NCBI GenBank assembly: GCA_024742835.1
Contig: JANSXS010000006.1
Coordinates: 45,070-109,069, forward strand
DNA length: 64,000 nt
From: Paracoccaceae bacterium
Lineage (GTDB): Bacteria; Pseudomonadota; Alphaproteobacteria; Rhodobacterales; Rhodobacteraceae
Direction of reading: 5' to 3'
Shown piece after piece: positions 43,848 through 52,983 of the stretch (positions are counted from its first letter, which is position 1; the number at the start of each line of letters is the position of its first letter). The notes beneath the pieces are model-generated. The model had not been told where the DNA came from and did no database searches. It saw only the letters and a program-made list of their open reading frames with translations. Both the position numbers and the translations under genes were made by a program.

Positions 43848-44076
43848 TGGTTTTCACCTTTTCATGACTTTTGACGCGACATAACGATCTTTGCCTTACA
43901 ATTGATATGAATGAAATACAGAAAACAACCGACACGCGGTTTGTCGCTGATATGGCAAAGCGTATTTCGAGGATATGTAATGCTTCGTATCCTTTCGCGA
44001 TGCTTTCCCCGTGGTGCAAAACTTGCTATCCGTGCCATCTGCGCACCCGCTGGTGTTCAGCAAAGAAAGGCCCGAC

Positions 44077-44871
44077 ATGAGCTTTGCCGATCTTGACGGC
44101 ATCCGCCTGCATTACCGCGACGACGGCCCCCGCGACGGGCCGGTGCTGGTGTTTTCCAACTCGCTTGGCACCGATCTGACCATGTGGGAGGGCGTTTTGC
44201 CTCATTTGCCAGACGGTCTTCGCATCATCCGCTATGACAAGCGCGGGCATGGCCAGTCGGACGTGCCGCCCGCCCCCTATGCAATGGGCGCGCTGGTGCG
44301 TGACGCGGAAAGGCTGCTGGACCATCTGGGCGTGCGCGAGTGCTGCTTTGTGGGGCTGTCTATTGGCGGCATGACGGGTCAGGGGCTGGCGGTGAAGCGG
44401 CTCGATCTTGTTCGCTGCATGGTGTTGTCCAATACCGCGGCCAAGATCGCCACGCCCGAAATCTGGGCCGACCGGATCAATGCGGTCCGCGCAGGCGGTG
44501 TCGAGGCCCTTGCCGACAGCATCATGGCGCGGTGGTTTTCCAACACCTTCCGTGCGTCGCCTCAGGCGCAGGCCTGGCGCGACCTGCTGACCGCGACGCC
44601 GGACGAGGGCTATGCGGGCTGCTCGGCGGCCATATCAGGCACCGATTTCTACACTCCCACCAGCGGCTTGCGCCTGCCCGTGCTGGGCATCGCCGGCACC
44701 GAGGACGGCTCTACCCCGCCCGATCTGGTGCGTGAAACGGTGGATCTGATCCCCGGCTCCCGGATGGAGATCATGCGCGGCGTGGGCCATATCCCGCCCG
44801 CCGAAGACCCAAGCCGCTACGCCGACCTGCTCACCGGTTTCCTGCGTGAAACCGGTCATATCTCCGGCTGA
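44077..44871 (+). CDS. pcaD: 3-oxoadipate enol-lactonase
   Basis: 264 residues from ATG 44077, with AAAGG upstream. Alpha/beta hydrolase with catalytic Ser in FVGLSIGGMTGQGLA, Asp in GTEDGSTPPDLV and His in VGHIPPAEDPSRY; the DLDGIRLHYRDDGP start is typical of PcaD. It hydrolyses 3-oxoadipate enol-lactone in the protocatechuate branch of the beta-ketoadipate pathway. Other pca genes are not nearby, so a related lactonase role is possible. Confidence 0.82.
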   Translation: MSFADLDGIRLHYRDDGPRDGPVLVFSNSLGTDLTMWEGVLPHLPDGLRIIRYDKRGHGQSDVPPAPYAMGALVRDAERLLDHLGVRECCFVGLSIGGMTGQGLAVKRLDLVRCMVLSNTAAKIATPEIWADRINAVRAGGVEALADSIMARWFSNTFRASPQAQAWRDLLTATPDEGYAGCSAAISGTDFYTPTSGLRLPVLGIAGTEDGSTPPDLVRETVDLIPGSRMEIMRGVGHIPPAEDPSRYADLLTGFLRETGHISG

Positions 44872-44878
44872 TCGCGGA

Positions 44879-46114
44879 ATGCGCGCGCGCCTGCCGCTTG
44901 TCTTCGTTCTGATCACCGTGATGATCGACGCGATGGGCATTGGCATCATCATCCCCGTGATGCCCATGCTGATCATGGAGATCGAGGGCGGCACGCTATC
45001 CAATGCAGCACTTTGGGGCGGGCTTATGGCGTCGAGCTTTGCGGTGATGCAGTTTCTGTTCGGCCCGCTCATCGGCAACCTGTCGGACCGGTTTGGGCGG
45101 CGTCCCGTCCTGCTGATCTCGCTGGCGGTGATGGCCGCTGATTATCTTGTGATGGCGCTGGCGGGCAGCATGTGGCTGCTTTTGCTGGGCCGGATCGTGG
45201 GCGGCATCGCAGGGGCAACGCACGCCACCGCCGCCGCCTTCATCGCCGACACATCCACCCCTGAAAAGCGCGGCGCAGGCTTTGGCCTTGTCAGCGCGGC
45301 CTTCGGGCTGGGCTTTGTCATGGGGCCGGTCATCGGCGGGCTGCTGGGGGATCTTGGCCCGCGCGCGCCGTTCTGGGCCGCCGCCGCACTGGCCACGGCA
45401 AACCTGATCCTTGGGCTGATCGTGCTGCCGGAATCGCTGACGCCGGAAACGCGCCGGGCTTTTTCGATCAAGCGAGCGAACCCGTTCGGCGCGCTCACCC
45501 AGATCCGCGCCCATCCCGCGTTGCCACGCCTGCTGACCGTGCTTTTGCTGGCGCAGCTGGCCTTCAACGTCTACCCGGCGATCTGGGCCTATTACACGCA
45601 GGCCAGTTTCGACTGGGATCCGGCGATGATCGGCGTCTCGCTCGCGGCTTTCGGGATCTGCATGGCTGTCGTGCAAGGGGGCCTCATCGGGCGCATCATC
45701 GCAAAGATCGGAGAGCGCCACACCGTGCGCCTTGGCCTTGTCTTCGCGGTCACGGCCTTTCTGGTTCTGGGGCTGGTCACGAATGGCTGGCTCGCGCTGG
45801 CCTTTGTGCCAGTGGCGGCCATTGCGGCGATGACCGTGCCCGCGCTGCACGCGATCATGTCGCGCGACACCGCCGCCAACGCACAGGGCGAGTTGCAGGG
45901 GCTTTTCTCGTCCACCAATGCGCTGGCAATGATCCTGTCCCCCTTGGTGATGACATGGGTCTTTGCGCTCGCCACACGGCCCGGCGGGCCGGTCTTTCTG
46001 CCCGGCGCGCCGTTTCTTGCGGCGCTGGCGCTTTGTCTGGTGGCGCTGTTGCTGTTTCAGGCCCGCCCGACCCCGGCCAGGACTTACGACACGGCAGGTC
46101 GCTTTCCGCCTTGA
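44879..46114 (+). CDS. MFS efflux transporter, TCR/Tet family
   Basis: 411 residues from ATG 44879, 7 bases after pcaD; an upstream start at 44846 would overlap pcaD. Twelve hydrophobic helices. MFS signature motif between helices 2 and 3 in GNLSDRFGRRPVLLISL, and the TCR-type motif C region GFVMGPVIGGLLGDLG. It is a proton-driven drug/metabolite exporter of the DHA1 group; the substrate is unknown. Confidence 0.88.
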   Translation: MRARLPLVFVLITVMIDAMGIGIIIPVMPMLIMEIEGGTLSNAALWGGLMASSFAVMQFLFGPLIGNLSDRFGRRPVLLISLAVMAADYLVMALAGSMWLLLLGRIVGGIAGATHATAAAFIADTSTPEKRGAGFGLVSAAFGLGFVMGPVIGGLLGDLGPRAPFWAAAALATANLILGLIVLPESLTPETRRAFSIKRANPFGALTQIRAHPALPRLLTVLLLAQLAFNVYPAIWAYYTQASFDWDPAMIGVSLAAFGICMAVVQGGLIGRIIAKIGERHTVRLGLVFAVTAFLVLGLVTNGWLALAFVPVAAIAAMTVPALHAIMSRDTAANAQGELQGLFSSTNALAMILSPLVMTWVFALATRPGGPVFLPGAPFLAALALCLVALLLFQARPTPARTYDTAGRFPP

Positions 46115-46170
46115 AACCCGCCCTGCTTCACGGGCAGGCTGCGCCAAACAACCCCGGTCAGGGAGGGACC

Positions 46171-47256
46171 ATGAAAACCATCAAAGCAGCCGTCTGCCAC
46201 GCATTCGGCGCGCCGCTCAACATAGAGGATGTGCAGCTGCGCGCACCCGAGGCAGGCGAGATCGAGGTTGCGCTCGACGCGGTCGCGATCTGCCATTCCG
46301 ATATCTCCTACGCGGATGGCTCATGGGGTGGCTCGCTTCCGGCGGTCTATGGCCACGAGGCGGCCGGGCATGTCACCGCCACCGGCCCCGGTGTCACCGG
46401 GCTGGATGTGGGCGACCCGGTGATCGTGACGCTGATCCGCGCCTGCGGGCAATGCCCAAGCTGCGGTGCGGGGCGGCCGACGGGCTGCGAAACGCCGTTC
46501 GATGGCGATCACGGCGCGCTCAAGACAGCAGATGGCGGCAAGCTGCATCAGGCGATGGCCTGCGGGGCCTTTGCCGAAGCCGTCGTGGTGCATCACAGCC
46601 AGGCGGTGAAAATCCCGGCGGGCATGAAGATGGATTCCGCTTCGCTTTTGGCCTGCGGTGTGGTCACTGGTGTCGGCGCGGTTGTCAACGCCGCCGATCT
46701 GCGCCCGGGACAGGACGTGGTCGTGATCGGCGCGGGGGGCGTCGGGCTGAACGCGATTCAGGGCGCGCGCATCGCAGGGGCGCGGCGCATCGTTGCCGTC
46801 GACATGACCGAGGAAAAGCTGGATATCGCCCGCGGCTTTGGCGCAACCGACGGTGTTCTGGCCACCGCGGACAAGCCATGGCGCGCAGCCAAGGACGCGA
46901 TAGGGCGCGGCGCGGATGCGGTTTTCGTCACCGTAGGGGCGGCACGCGCCTATAACGATGCGCCGCGCTATCTGGCGGGGGGTGGCAAACTGATCATGGT
47001 GGGCATGCCCGCCACCGGCGACGCCTCAACCTACGAGCCCGCCAGCTTTGCGGCGGCGGGCCAGTCGCTTGTCGGCTCCAAGATGGGCGACGTGGTGATC
47101 AAGCGCGACATCCCGTGGATGATCGACCTTTACGCGCAGGGGCGGTTGCAACTGGACGAGCTGATCTCGCAACGCTGGTCGCTGGACCAGATCAACGAGG
47201 CGATCGCCGACACCCGGACCGGCACAGCAAAGCGCAATGTCATCCTGCTGCGCTGA
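46171..47256 (+). CDS. zinc-dependent alcohol dehydrogenase
   Basis: 361 residues, ATG 46171 after GGGAGGG. Catalytic zinc ligands Cys in AICHSD and His in GHEAAGHV. The structural zinc site is the four Cys of ACGQCPSCGAGRPTGCE. The Rossmann motif is IGAGGVGLNAIQGARIAG. It belongs to the class III / NDMA-like MDR dehydrogenases and oxidises a primary alcohol or a thiol-aldehyde adduct. It precedes an enolase-superfamily gene, suggesting catabolic use. Confidence 0.88.
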   Translation: MKTIKAAVCHAFGAPLNIEDVQLRAPEAGEIEVALDAVAICHSDISYADGSWGGSLPAVYGHEAAGHVTATGPGVTGLDVGDPVIVTLIRACGQCPSCGAGRPTGCETPFDGDHGALKTADGGKLHQAMACGAFAEAVVVHHSQAVKIPAGMKMDSASLLACGVVTGVGAVVNAADLRPGQDVVVIGAGGVGLNAIQGARIAGARRIVAVDMTEEKLDIARGFGATDGVLATADKPWRAAKDAIGRGADAVFVTVGAARAYNDAPRYLAGGGKLIMVGMPATGDASTYEPASFAAAGQSLVGSKMGDVVIKRDIPWMIDLYAQGRLQLDELISQRWSLDQINEAIADTRTGTAKRNVILLR

Positions 47257-47274
47257 TCGTGGCCGGGGCGCGGC

Positions 47275-47386
47275 GGAAAATTGCAATTTTCCGATCCGGA
47301 ATTTTGGAAAATTCCGCTCTGCCCCCGGTCTCGTCACACGGTACCGAAAAATTGCAATTTTTCGTATCGGAATTTTGCAAAATTCC
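47275..47386. repeat. duplicated AT-rich palindrome module
   Basis: Two copies of a pair of palindromes, about 70 bases apart. The first elements have arms GAAAATTGC/GCAATTTTC (47275-47292 and 47345-47364). The second have arms GGAATTTT/AAAATTCC (47298-47315 and 47369-47386). They lie in the gap between the alcohol dehydrogenase and the enolase-superfamily gene. The same type of palindrome occurs at 31103-31145. Confidence 0.75.
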
Positions 47387-47440
47387 GTCTGACCCGTAGC
47401 GCCTTACGATCCCGATTTCCCACCCGCACCGGAGCCCGCC

Positions 47441-48673
47441 ATGAAACTCAGCGATCTCGACATTCTCATCACCTCGCCCCCCGCGCCGGGCTGGGGCGGG
47501 CAATACTGGATCCTGGTGAAGCTGACCACCGATGACGGCCTCACCGGCTGGGGCGAATGCTATGCCGCCTCTGTCGGGCCGGACGCGATGCGCGCGGTGG
47601 TCGAGGATGTCTTCACCCGGCACATGGCGGGCGAAAGCCCTGAGGATATCGAGAAAATGTACCGTCGCGCCTATTCTTCGGGCTTCACGCAGCGGCCTGA
47701 CCTGACAGTGATGGGCGCCTTTTCGGGGCTGGAAATCGCCTGTTGGGATATCCTTGGCAAGGCGCGGGGGCGACCCGTCTGGGCGCTTCTGGGGGGAATG
47801 ATGAACGAGCGCATCCGCGCCTACACCTATCTTTACCCCCTGCCCCACCACGATCTGACCGAATTCTGGGTCTCGCCTGACATGGCCGCCGACTCCGCGC
47901 TCGATGCCGTGAACCGCGGCTATACCGCGATCAAGTTCGACCCCGCCGGGCCGTACACGATGCGCGGCGGGCACATGCCCGCGATGTCCGACATTTCGCT
48001 GTCCGTGGCGTTCTGCAAGGCGATCCGCGAGGCGGTGGGCGACCGCGCCGATCTGCTGTTCGGCACGCATGGCCAATTCACCACAGCGGGCGCGATCCGG
48101 CTAGCCAAGGCGATCGAGCCTTATTCGCCGCTCTGGTTCGAAGAGCCCGTTCCACCTGACAACGCCGCGCAGATGGCGCGCGTGGCGCAGGCCACGTCGA
48201 TCCCCGTGGCCACGGGCGAGCGCCTGTGTACCAAGGCTGAATTCGCCCCCGTCTTGCGGCAGGGCGCGGCGGCGATCCTGCAACCCGCCCTTGGCCGGGC
48301 GGGCGGTATCTGGGAGATGAAAAAGGTCGCCGCAATGGCCGAGGTCTATAACGCGCAGATGGCCCCGCATCTTTATGCCGGGCCGGTGGAATGGGCCGCC
48401 AACATCCATTTCGCAGCCTCCATCCCCAACCTGCTGATGTGCGAGACCATCGAGACGGAGTTTCACGGCGCCCTGATCAGGAACGCCATCCGGGTCGAGG
48501 ATGGCTTCGTCACCCCGCACGACACGCCCGGTCTGGGGATCGAGGTGGACGAGGATCTGGCCCGCGCGCATCCCTTTGACGGCACCGGCCTGCATCTGCA
48601 AATGCAGGATGCGCCCTGCGATTACGTGAATGGCAACAATTTCGCCGGGGGCGCGCCGCTCAAGACGGATTGA
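47441..48673 (+). CDS. mandelate racemase / muconate lactonising enzyme family (enolase superfamily)
   Basis: 410 residues. N-terminal capping domain and a C-terminal TIM barrel. Metal-site residues lie in DLLFGTHGQF, in WFEEPVPPDN and in ATGERLCTKAEF. A His-bearing loop (QMAPHLYAGPVEWAANIHF) and Lys in AIKFDPAGPY complete the site. This resembles sugar-acid dehydratases such as galactonate dehydratase. The metal-dependent proton abstraction is certain as family chemistry; the substrate is unknown. Confidence 0.88.
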   Translation: MKLSDLDILITSPPAPGWGGQYWILVKLTTDDGLTGWGECYAASVGPDAMRAVVEDVFTRHMAGESPEDIEKMYRRAYSSGFTQRPDLTVMGAFSGLEIACWDILGKARGRPVWALLGGMMNERIRAYTYLYPLPHHDLTEFWVSPDMAADSALDAVNRGYTAIKFDPAGPYTMRGGHMPAMSDISLSVAFCKAIREAVGDRADLLFGTHGQFTTAGAIRLAKAIEPYSPLWFEEPVPPDNAAQMARVAQATSIPVATGERLCTKAEFAPVLRQGAAAILQPALGRAGGIWEMKKVAAMAEVYNAQMAPHLYAGPVEWAANIHFAASIPNLLMCETIETEFHGALIRNAIRVEDGFVTPHDTPGLGIEVDEDLARAHPFDGTGLHLQMQDAPCDYVNGNNFAGGAPLKTD

Positions 48674-48677
48674 CCCG

Positions 48678-49607
48678 TCACGGCAAAAGCGCCAGCCAGA
48701 CCCAGACCGTCAGGATCGACAGCGCCGTGGCCACCAGAACACTGGTGGCCGCCACGCGCATCGCGCGGCCATACATACTGGCGAAGATATAGGTGTTGAC
48801 CCCCGGCGCCATCGCCGCCGTCAGAACCGCCGAGCGGGTGGCGTCCACCGACAGGCCATAGGCAAGGCCAAGCCCGCGCGTGATCAGCGGATGGATCACC
48901 AGACCGATAAGGCAGATGTACAGCACCAGCCGCAAATCGCCCTCGGGACGGTAGGTGGCCAAAACGCCCCCGAGGCCAAAAAGCGCCGCGGGCAGCGCCG
49001 CGCGCACCATAAGGTCAAGCCCGTCATTCAGTACCGTGGGCAGGCTGATGCCCGACAGGTTCACTGCGAAGCCAAGCGCGATGCCAACGATCAGCGCATT
49101 GGAAAACATCGCCCTGAAAACGCGGCCCACCACCGCCGTTCCGGCCTGCCCCCGCGCGCGCACGATCTCCATCACCGTAATCCCAAGCCCGTAGCAGAAC
49201 GGCGAATGCACCGCGATGATGGCAAAATTCGCCTCCAGCGCGTCGGGGCCATAGGCGCGTTCTGTCAGTGGCAAGCCCAGCAGGACCGAGTTGGAGAAAA
49301 GACAACAAAAGCCGATCGCGACCGCATCTTCCCACGGCCGCCCGAAGATCAGCCGCGCGCCCAAAAGACCCAGCACGAAACCGCTGGCAGCACCCGCATA
49401 GAAGCTGGTGAGCAGGCGCAGATCAAAACTTTGCCCCAGATCCAGCCGGGCGATGGCGGTGAAAAGCAGGCAAGGAATGGCAAAATTCTGGGTGAACTTC
49501 ATCAGCCCGTCCACGCCCGATTGCGCGAACCAGCCCATCCAGACCGCGAAGTATCCGAAACCGATCACGAAGAAGACCGGCAGGATGACGTCCAGAAGCG
49601 CCTGCAT
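48678..49607 (-). CDS. AEC-family transporter (auxin efflux carrier type)
   Basis: 309 residues with about ten hydrophobic segments. Conserved features include GFGYFAVWMGWF, FAIPCLLFTAIARLD and the PAALFGLGGVLA stretch. Bacterial AEC proteins export or import malonate, malate and other organic anions. It is convergent with the enolase-superfamily gene (4 bases between stops) and upstream-adjacent to the MBL hydrolase on the same strand. Confidence 0.86.
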   Translation of the reverse strand: MQALLDVILPVFFVIGFGYFAVWMGWFAQSGVDGLMKFTQNFAIPCLLFTAIARLDLGQSFDLRLLTSFYAGAASGFVLGLLGARLIFGRPWEDAVAIGFCCLFSNSVLLGLPLTERAYGPDALEANFAIIAVHSPFCYGLGITVMEIVRARGQAGTAVVGRVFRAMFSNALIVGIALGFAVNLSGISLPTVLNDGLDLMVRAALPAALFGLGGVLATYRPEGDLRLVLYICLIGLVIHPLITRGLGLAYGLSVDATRSAVLTAAMAPGVNTYIFASMYGRAMRVAATSVLVATALSILTVWVWLALLP

Positions 49608-49613
49608 CGCGGC

Positions 49614-50411
49614 TCAGGTCGGGTAGGTTATCACCATGCCGTCAAAGGCAGGGGTGATATGCGCGGGGGTCTCATCGACGAGCGTGGCGTAATCCATGTC
49701 GATATGCATGTTTGTCAGCACCGCGCGACGCGGTTCGGCGCGGGCGATCCACTCCAGCGACTTTTCCAGATGGGCGTGGGTGGGATGCGGCGTGCGGCGC
49801 AGCGCGTCGAGGATCCAGCAATCAAGCCCGGCAAGGATCTCCCAGCTTTCGGGGGGGATCTCTGCCACATCGGGCAGATAGGCCAGATCGCACACGCGAA
49901 ACCCAAGCGAGTCGATTGAGCCGTGATTGACCCAAAGCGGGGTCAGCGTGATCGGCCCGCCCGCGCCGTCGATGGTGAAATCGCCCTTGATCGTGTGCAT
50001 GTCAAGGATCGGCGGATAGGGGGAATCATCCGGCTGGATAAAGGCATAGCCGAAGCGCGCGTAAAGCGCGTTCTGCGTGTCGCCATCGGCCCAAACCGGC
50101 AGGCGCTGGCGCATGTTGAACACGATCATGCGCAGGTCGTCCAGCCCATGCACATGGTCGGCATGGCTGTGGGTATAGACCACCGCATCAAGCGCGCCGA
50201 CGCCCGCATCCAGAAGCTGCGCGCGCAGGTCGGGGGAGCTGTCGATCAGCACGCGGGTGATCCCGCCCTCGCCCTCGCGTTCGATCAGCATGGAACAGCG
50301 GCGGCGCGTGTTTCTGGGGTTGTCGGGGTCGCAATCGCCCCAATGCCCGCCAAGCCGCGGGACGCCCCCGGACGATCCGCAGCCAAGGATTATGAAGCGT
50401 ATTTCCCCCAT
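49614..50411 (-). CDS. MBL-fold phosphodiesterase-like hydrolase (PhnP-like)
   Basis: 265 residues. The metal motif YTHSHADHVHGLDDLR (HxHxDH) and further His/Asp in WVNHGSIDSL and LTNMHIDMDY are intact. The start MGEIRFIILGCGSSGGVPR is typical of the group called PhnP/RNase Z-like. It probably cleaves cyclic or diester phosphates. Its ATG shares one base with the stop of tatD upstream, so it belongs to the same operon. Confidence 0.85.
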   Translation of the reverse strand: MGEIRFIILGCGSSGGVPRLGGHWGDCDPDNPRNTRRRCSMLIEREGEGGITRVLIDSSPDLRAQLLDAGVGALDAVVYTHSHADHVHGLDDLRMIVFNMRQRLPVWADGDTQNALYARFGYAFIQPDDSPYPPILDMHTIKGDFTIDGAGGPITLTPLWVNHGSIDSLGFRVCDLAYLPDVAEIPPESWEILAGLDCWILDALRRTPHPTHAHLEKSLEWIARAEPRRAVLTNMHIDMDYATLVDETPAHITPAFDGMVITYPT

Positions 50412-51217
50412 CAGTTGGCCACCCCCTGCCCTGCGGCCTTGGCGAAAAGCCGGTCGAAATTGGCTTGGGTCTGCGCGGCGAAATCAACCCATTCCATGCC
50501 GAAGGTCTCTGCCCCGACCTTGGCGGTGTGGACGGTATAGGCTGGCTCGTTGCGTTTGCCGCGATAGGGCGGCGGCGCAAGGTACGGCGCGTCGGTTTCC
50601 ACAAGGATCCGCTCCACCGGGGCGGCGGCGAAAATCTCGCGCAATTCCTTACTTTTGGGGAAGGCGGCGATGCCCGACATCGACAGATAGAACCCCAAAT
50701 CAAGCGCCGCCTTCGCCAGATCCGCGCTGGACGAAAAGCAGTGCATCACGCAGTCATACGCGCCCTGCTCGTGCTCCTCGCGCAAAATCCGCGCCATGTC
50801 TTCATCCGCGTCGCGCGCATGGATGATCAGCGGCAGGCCGGTGCGGCGCGCGGCCTCGATATGCACGCGCAGGCTTTGCTGCTGAGCCGCCGCGCTTTCG
50901 GCGGTGTAGTGATAATCAAGCCCCGTCTCGCCAATGCCCACGAATTTCGGGTGCCGCGCCAGCTCGACCAGCTCCTCGACCGTGGCCATGGGCTCGTCCG
51001 CAACGCTCATCGGGTGGGTGCCTGCGGCGAAAAAAACCTCTGGATGCGCCTCGGCAATCGCCTGCACATGTGGCACCAGACGCAGCTTGGTGCAGATCGT
51101 GACCATGCGCGTCACCCCGGCCTCGACGGCGCGGGCGATGATATCGCCGCGTTCCTCGTCGAAGGTGTCGAAATCAAGATGACAATGGCTGTCGGTGATC
51201 TGGATCTGCTCGGTCAT
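50411..51217 (-). CDS. TatD-family metal-dependent hydrolase
   Basis: 268 residues. Metal ligands in ITDSHCHLDFD, FVGIGETGLDYHYT, and His in PLIIHARDADEDM; C-terminal LVETDAPYLAPPPYRGKRNEP is the TatD signature. Members act as 3'-5' exonucleases or DNases in repair. Its spacing to holB is 18 bases. Confidence 0.93.
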   Translation of the reverse strand: MTEQIQITDSHCHLDFDTFDEERGDIIARAVEAGVTRMVTICTKLRLVPHVQAIAEAHPEVFFAAGTHPMSVADEPMATVEELVELARHPKFVGIGETGLDYHYTAESAAAQQQSLRVHIEAARRTGLPLIIHARDADEDMARILREEHEQGAYDCVMHCFSSSADLAKAALDLGFYLSMSGIAAFPKSKELREIFAAAPVERILVETDAPYLAPPPYRGKRNEPAYTVHTAKVGAETFGMEWVDFAAQTQANFDRLFAKAAGQGVAN

Positions 51218-51235
51218 GACGTCCGGTCTGTTCGG

Positions 51236-52360
51236 TTAGACTGCTTGCGCGGCCTGTTGCAGTTTGAACACCGTATCTAGCACAAGGGCGGCAGGATCAA
51301 GGTTCACCGCGCGGCCATGACGGCTGCGCGCGCCGATTTCCTGCGCACATTCTGCCCAACGACGCGCGGCGTGCTGATCCGGGGCCAGACGGGCGATCAC
51401 CTCGGCTTCGCCGGGCACGGTCTCTGGCGGCGCGATGCCGGTGGCTCCGGCACGGGCCAGTCGGGACAGGAACAGATCAATCAGCGCGTAAAGCAGGTCA
51501 AGACGTGTCTCGGCGCCCCTCGCGGAGGCGGCTTCGGCCATCTGGATCGCGCGGGGACGGTCAAGCTGCGGCAACGTCGCGGCGATAGCGACAAGCTCGC
51601 CATAGATTTTCAGCCCGTCGAGATTGTAGAGCCGCACGGCCTCTCCGGCGGAGCCACGCGACAATTGCGCCAGCGCCGCCGCCTGCCCGCCCGCCTCTAT
51701 CCCGGCCTGATCGAGCGCATCCTGCATATCCTGCTGATCCAGCGGCATCAGGCGCAGATCGCGGCAGCGTGACCGGATGGTGGGCAAAAGCCGCGCGGGC
51801 TGATGGCTGACCAGCAAGAATGTCGTGCGCGCGGGCGGCTCTTCGAGCATTTTCAGAAGCGCGTTGGCCGCTTGAATGTTCATCTCGTCTGCGGCGTCGA
51901 TGATTACCACGCGCCGCCCGCCATCGGCCGCCGAGAGGCCCAGAAACCTGTTCAGGTCGCGCACATTCTCCGCCAGGATCTGATCACGCAAGCGGCCCGT
52001 CTTTTCATTCACCGTGCGGCGGATGTGATACAGCCCCGGCTCTGCTCGGGCGTGAATACGCCTTGCCACGGGATGATCTGCCGGGATCTCCAGCGTGTCG
52101 GGCATGGCCGGTGCCGCCCCGAACAGCCCGCCTTCCTGGTGATCCGGCGTGGCCAGCAAAAAGCGCGCGATGCGCCAGGCCAGCGTCGCCTTGCCCACGC
52201 CGCGAGGTCCGTTCAAAAGCCAGGCGTGATGCAGCCGCTCTGACGCGAAGGCGGTCAGGAACGCGGTCTCTGCCGCGGTCTGCCCGAACAGACGACAAGT
52301 GTCGCGCGGATGCGGGGCACCCTCGACGCGGTCGGGTTCCGGGCCGGTGTCCGCGCTCAT
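51236..52360 (-). CDS. holB: DNA polymerase III delta-prime subunit
   Basis: 374 residues. AAA+ clamp-loader fold with a degenerate P-loop (LNGPRGVGKATLAWRIARFL), sensor 1 region (VLVS HQPARLLPTIRSRCRDLRL, the SRC motif), and a long C-terminal helical part. It helps load the beta clamp. The ATG overlaps the tmk stop by 4 bases. Confidence 0.93.
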   Translation of the reverse strand: MSADTGPEPDRVEGAPHPRDTCRLFGQTAAETAFLTAFASERLHHAWLLNGPRGVGKATLAWRIARFLLATPDHQEGGLFGAAPAMPDTLEIPADHPVARRIHARAEPGLYHIRRTVNEKTGRLRDQILAENVRDLNRFLGLSAADGGRRVVIIDAADEMNIQAANALLKMLEEPPARTTFLLVSHQPARLLPTIRSRCRDLRLMPLDQQDMQDALDQAGIEAGGQAAALAQLSRGSAGEAVRLYNLDGLKIYGELVAIAATLPQLDRPRAIQMAEAASARGAETRLDLLYALIDLFLSRLARAGATGIAPPETVPGEAEVIARLAPDQHAARRWAECAQEIGARSRHGRAVNLDPAALVLDTVFKLQQAAQAV

Positions 52361-52983
52361 GCCGGCAACCTGTCCAGATGTGCCGTGATATCGGCCTGCA
52401 CACGGTCTATCGCGCGATCCCCGTCAATGACCACGATCCGCGACGGGTGCTGCACGGCGAGGTCCAGAAACCCCTGCCGCAGACGCGATTGCAGCGCCAC
52501 GCCGAAATTCTCGAAGCGGTCCTCGGCACCGCCCCGTGACAGGGCGCGTTCAAGCCCGCGCTCTGGCTCCATGTCGATCAGGAAGGTCAGGTCCGGCTCC
52601 CGCCCGATCATGAGATCGTGCAGCGCATCGACCTTTTCACGCAGATCCGCCCGACCGACACCTTGATAAATCCGGGTGCTGTCCGCAAAGCGATCGGAAA
52701 TCACACTGCGCCCGGCGGCAATCGCGGGCAGGATGACGCGCTCCAGATGATCCCGGCGCGCGGCGGTGAACAACAACAACTCCGTTTCGGGGGACCAGCG
52801 ATCCCCCGCCCCTTCCAGCACGAGCCTGCGGATTTCCTCGGCCCCGTCGCTACCGCCCGGTTCGCGGGTCAGGATCACATCCTGCCCAAGCTGGCGCAAA
52901 TGTTCAGCGGTCAGCCGAGCCTGTGTCGACTTGCCCGAACCATCTATCCCCTCGAAGCTGATGAACCGGCCTTGCGCGGTCAA
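52357..52983 (-). CDS. tmk: thymidylate kinase
   Basis: 208 residues. P-loop FEGIDGSGKSTQARL, substrate-binding DR motif in SVISDRFADSTRIYQGVG and the LTREPGG element. It phosphorylates dTMP to dTDP. It overlaps the carboxypeptidase gene before it and holB after it by 4 bases each, forming the conserved dac-tmk-holB-tatD run. Confidence 0.97.
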   Translation of the reverse strand: MTAQGRFISFEGIDGSGKSTQARLTAEHLRQLGQDVILTREPGGSDGAEEIRRLVLEGAGDRWSPETELLLFTAARRDHLERVILPAIAAGRSVISDRFADSTRIYQGVGRADLREKVDALHDLMIGREPDLTFLIDMEPERGLERALSRGGAEDRFENFGVALQSRLRQGFLDLAVQHPSRIVVIDGDRAIDRVQADITAHLDRLPA

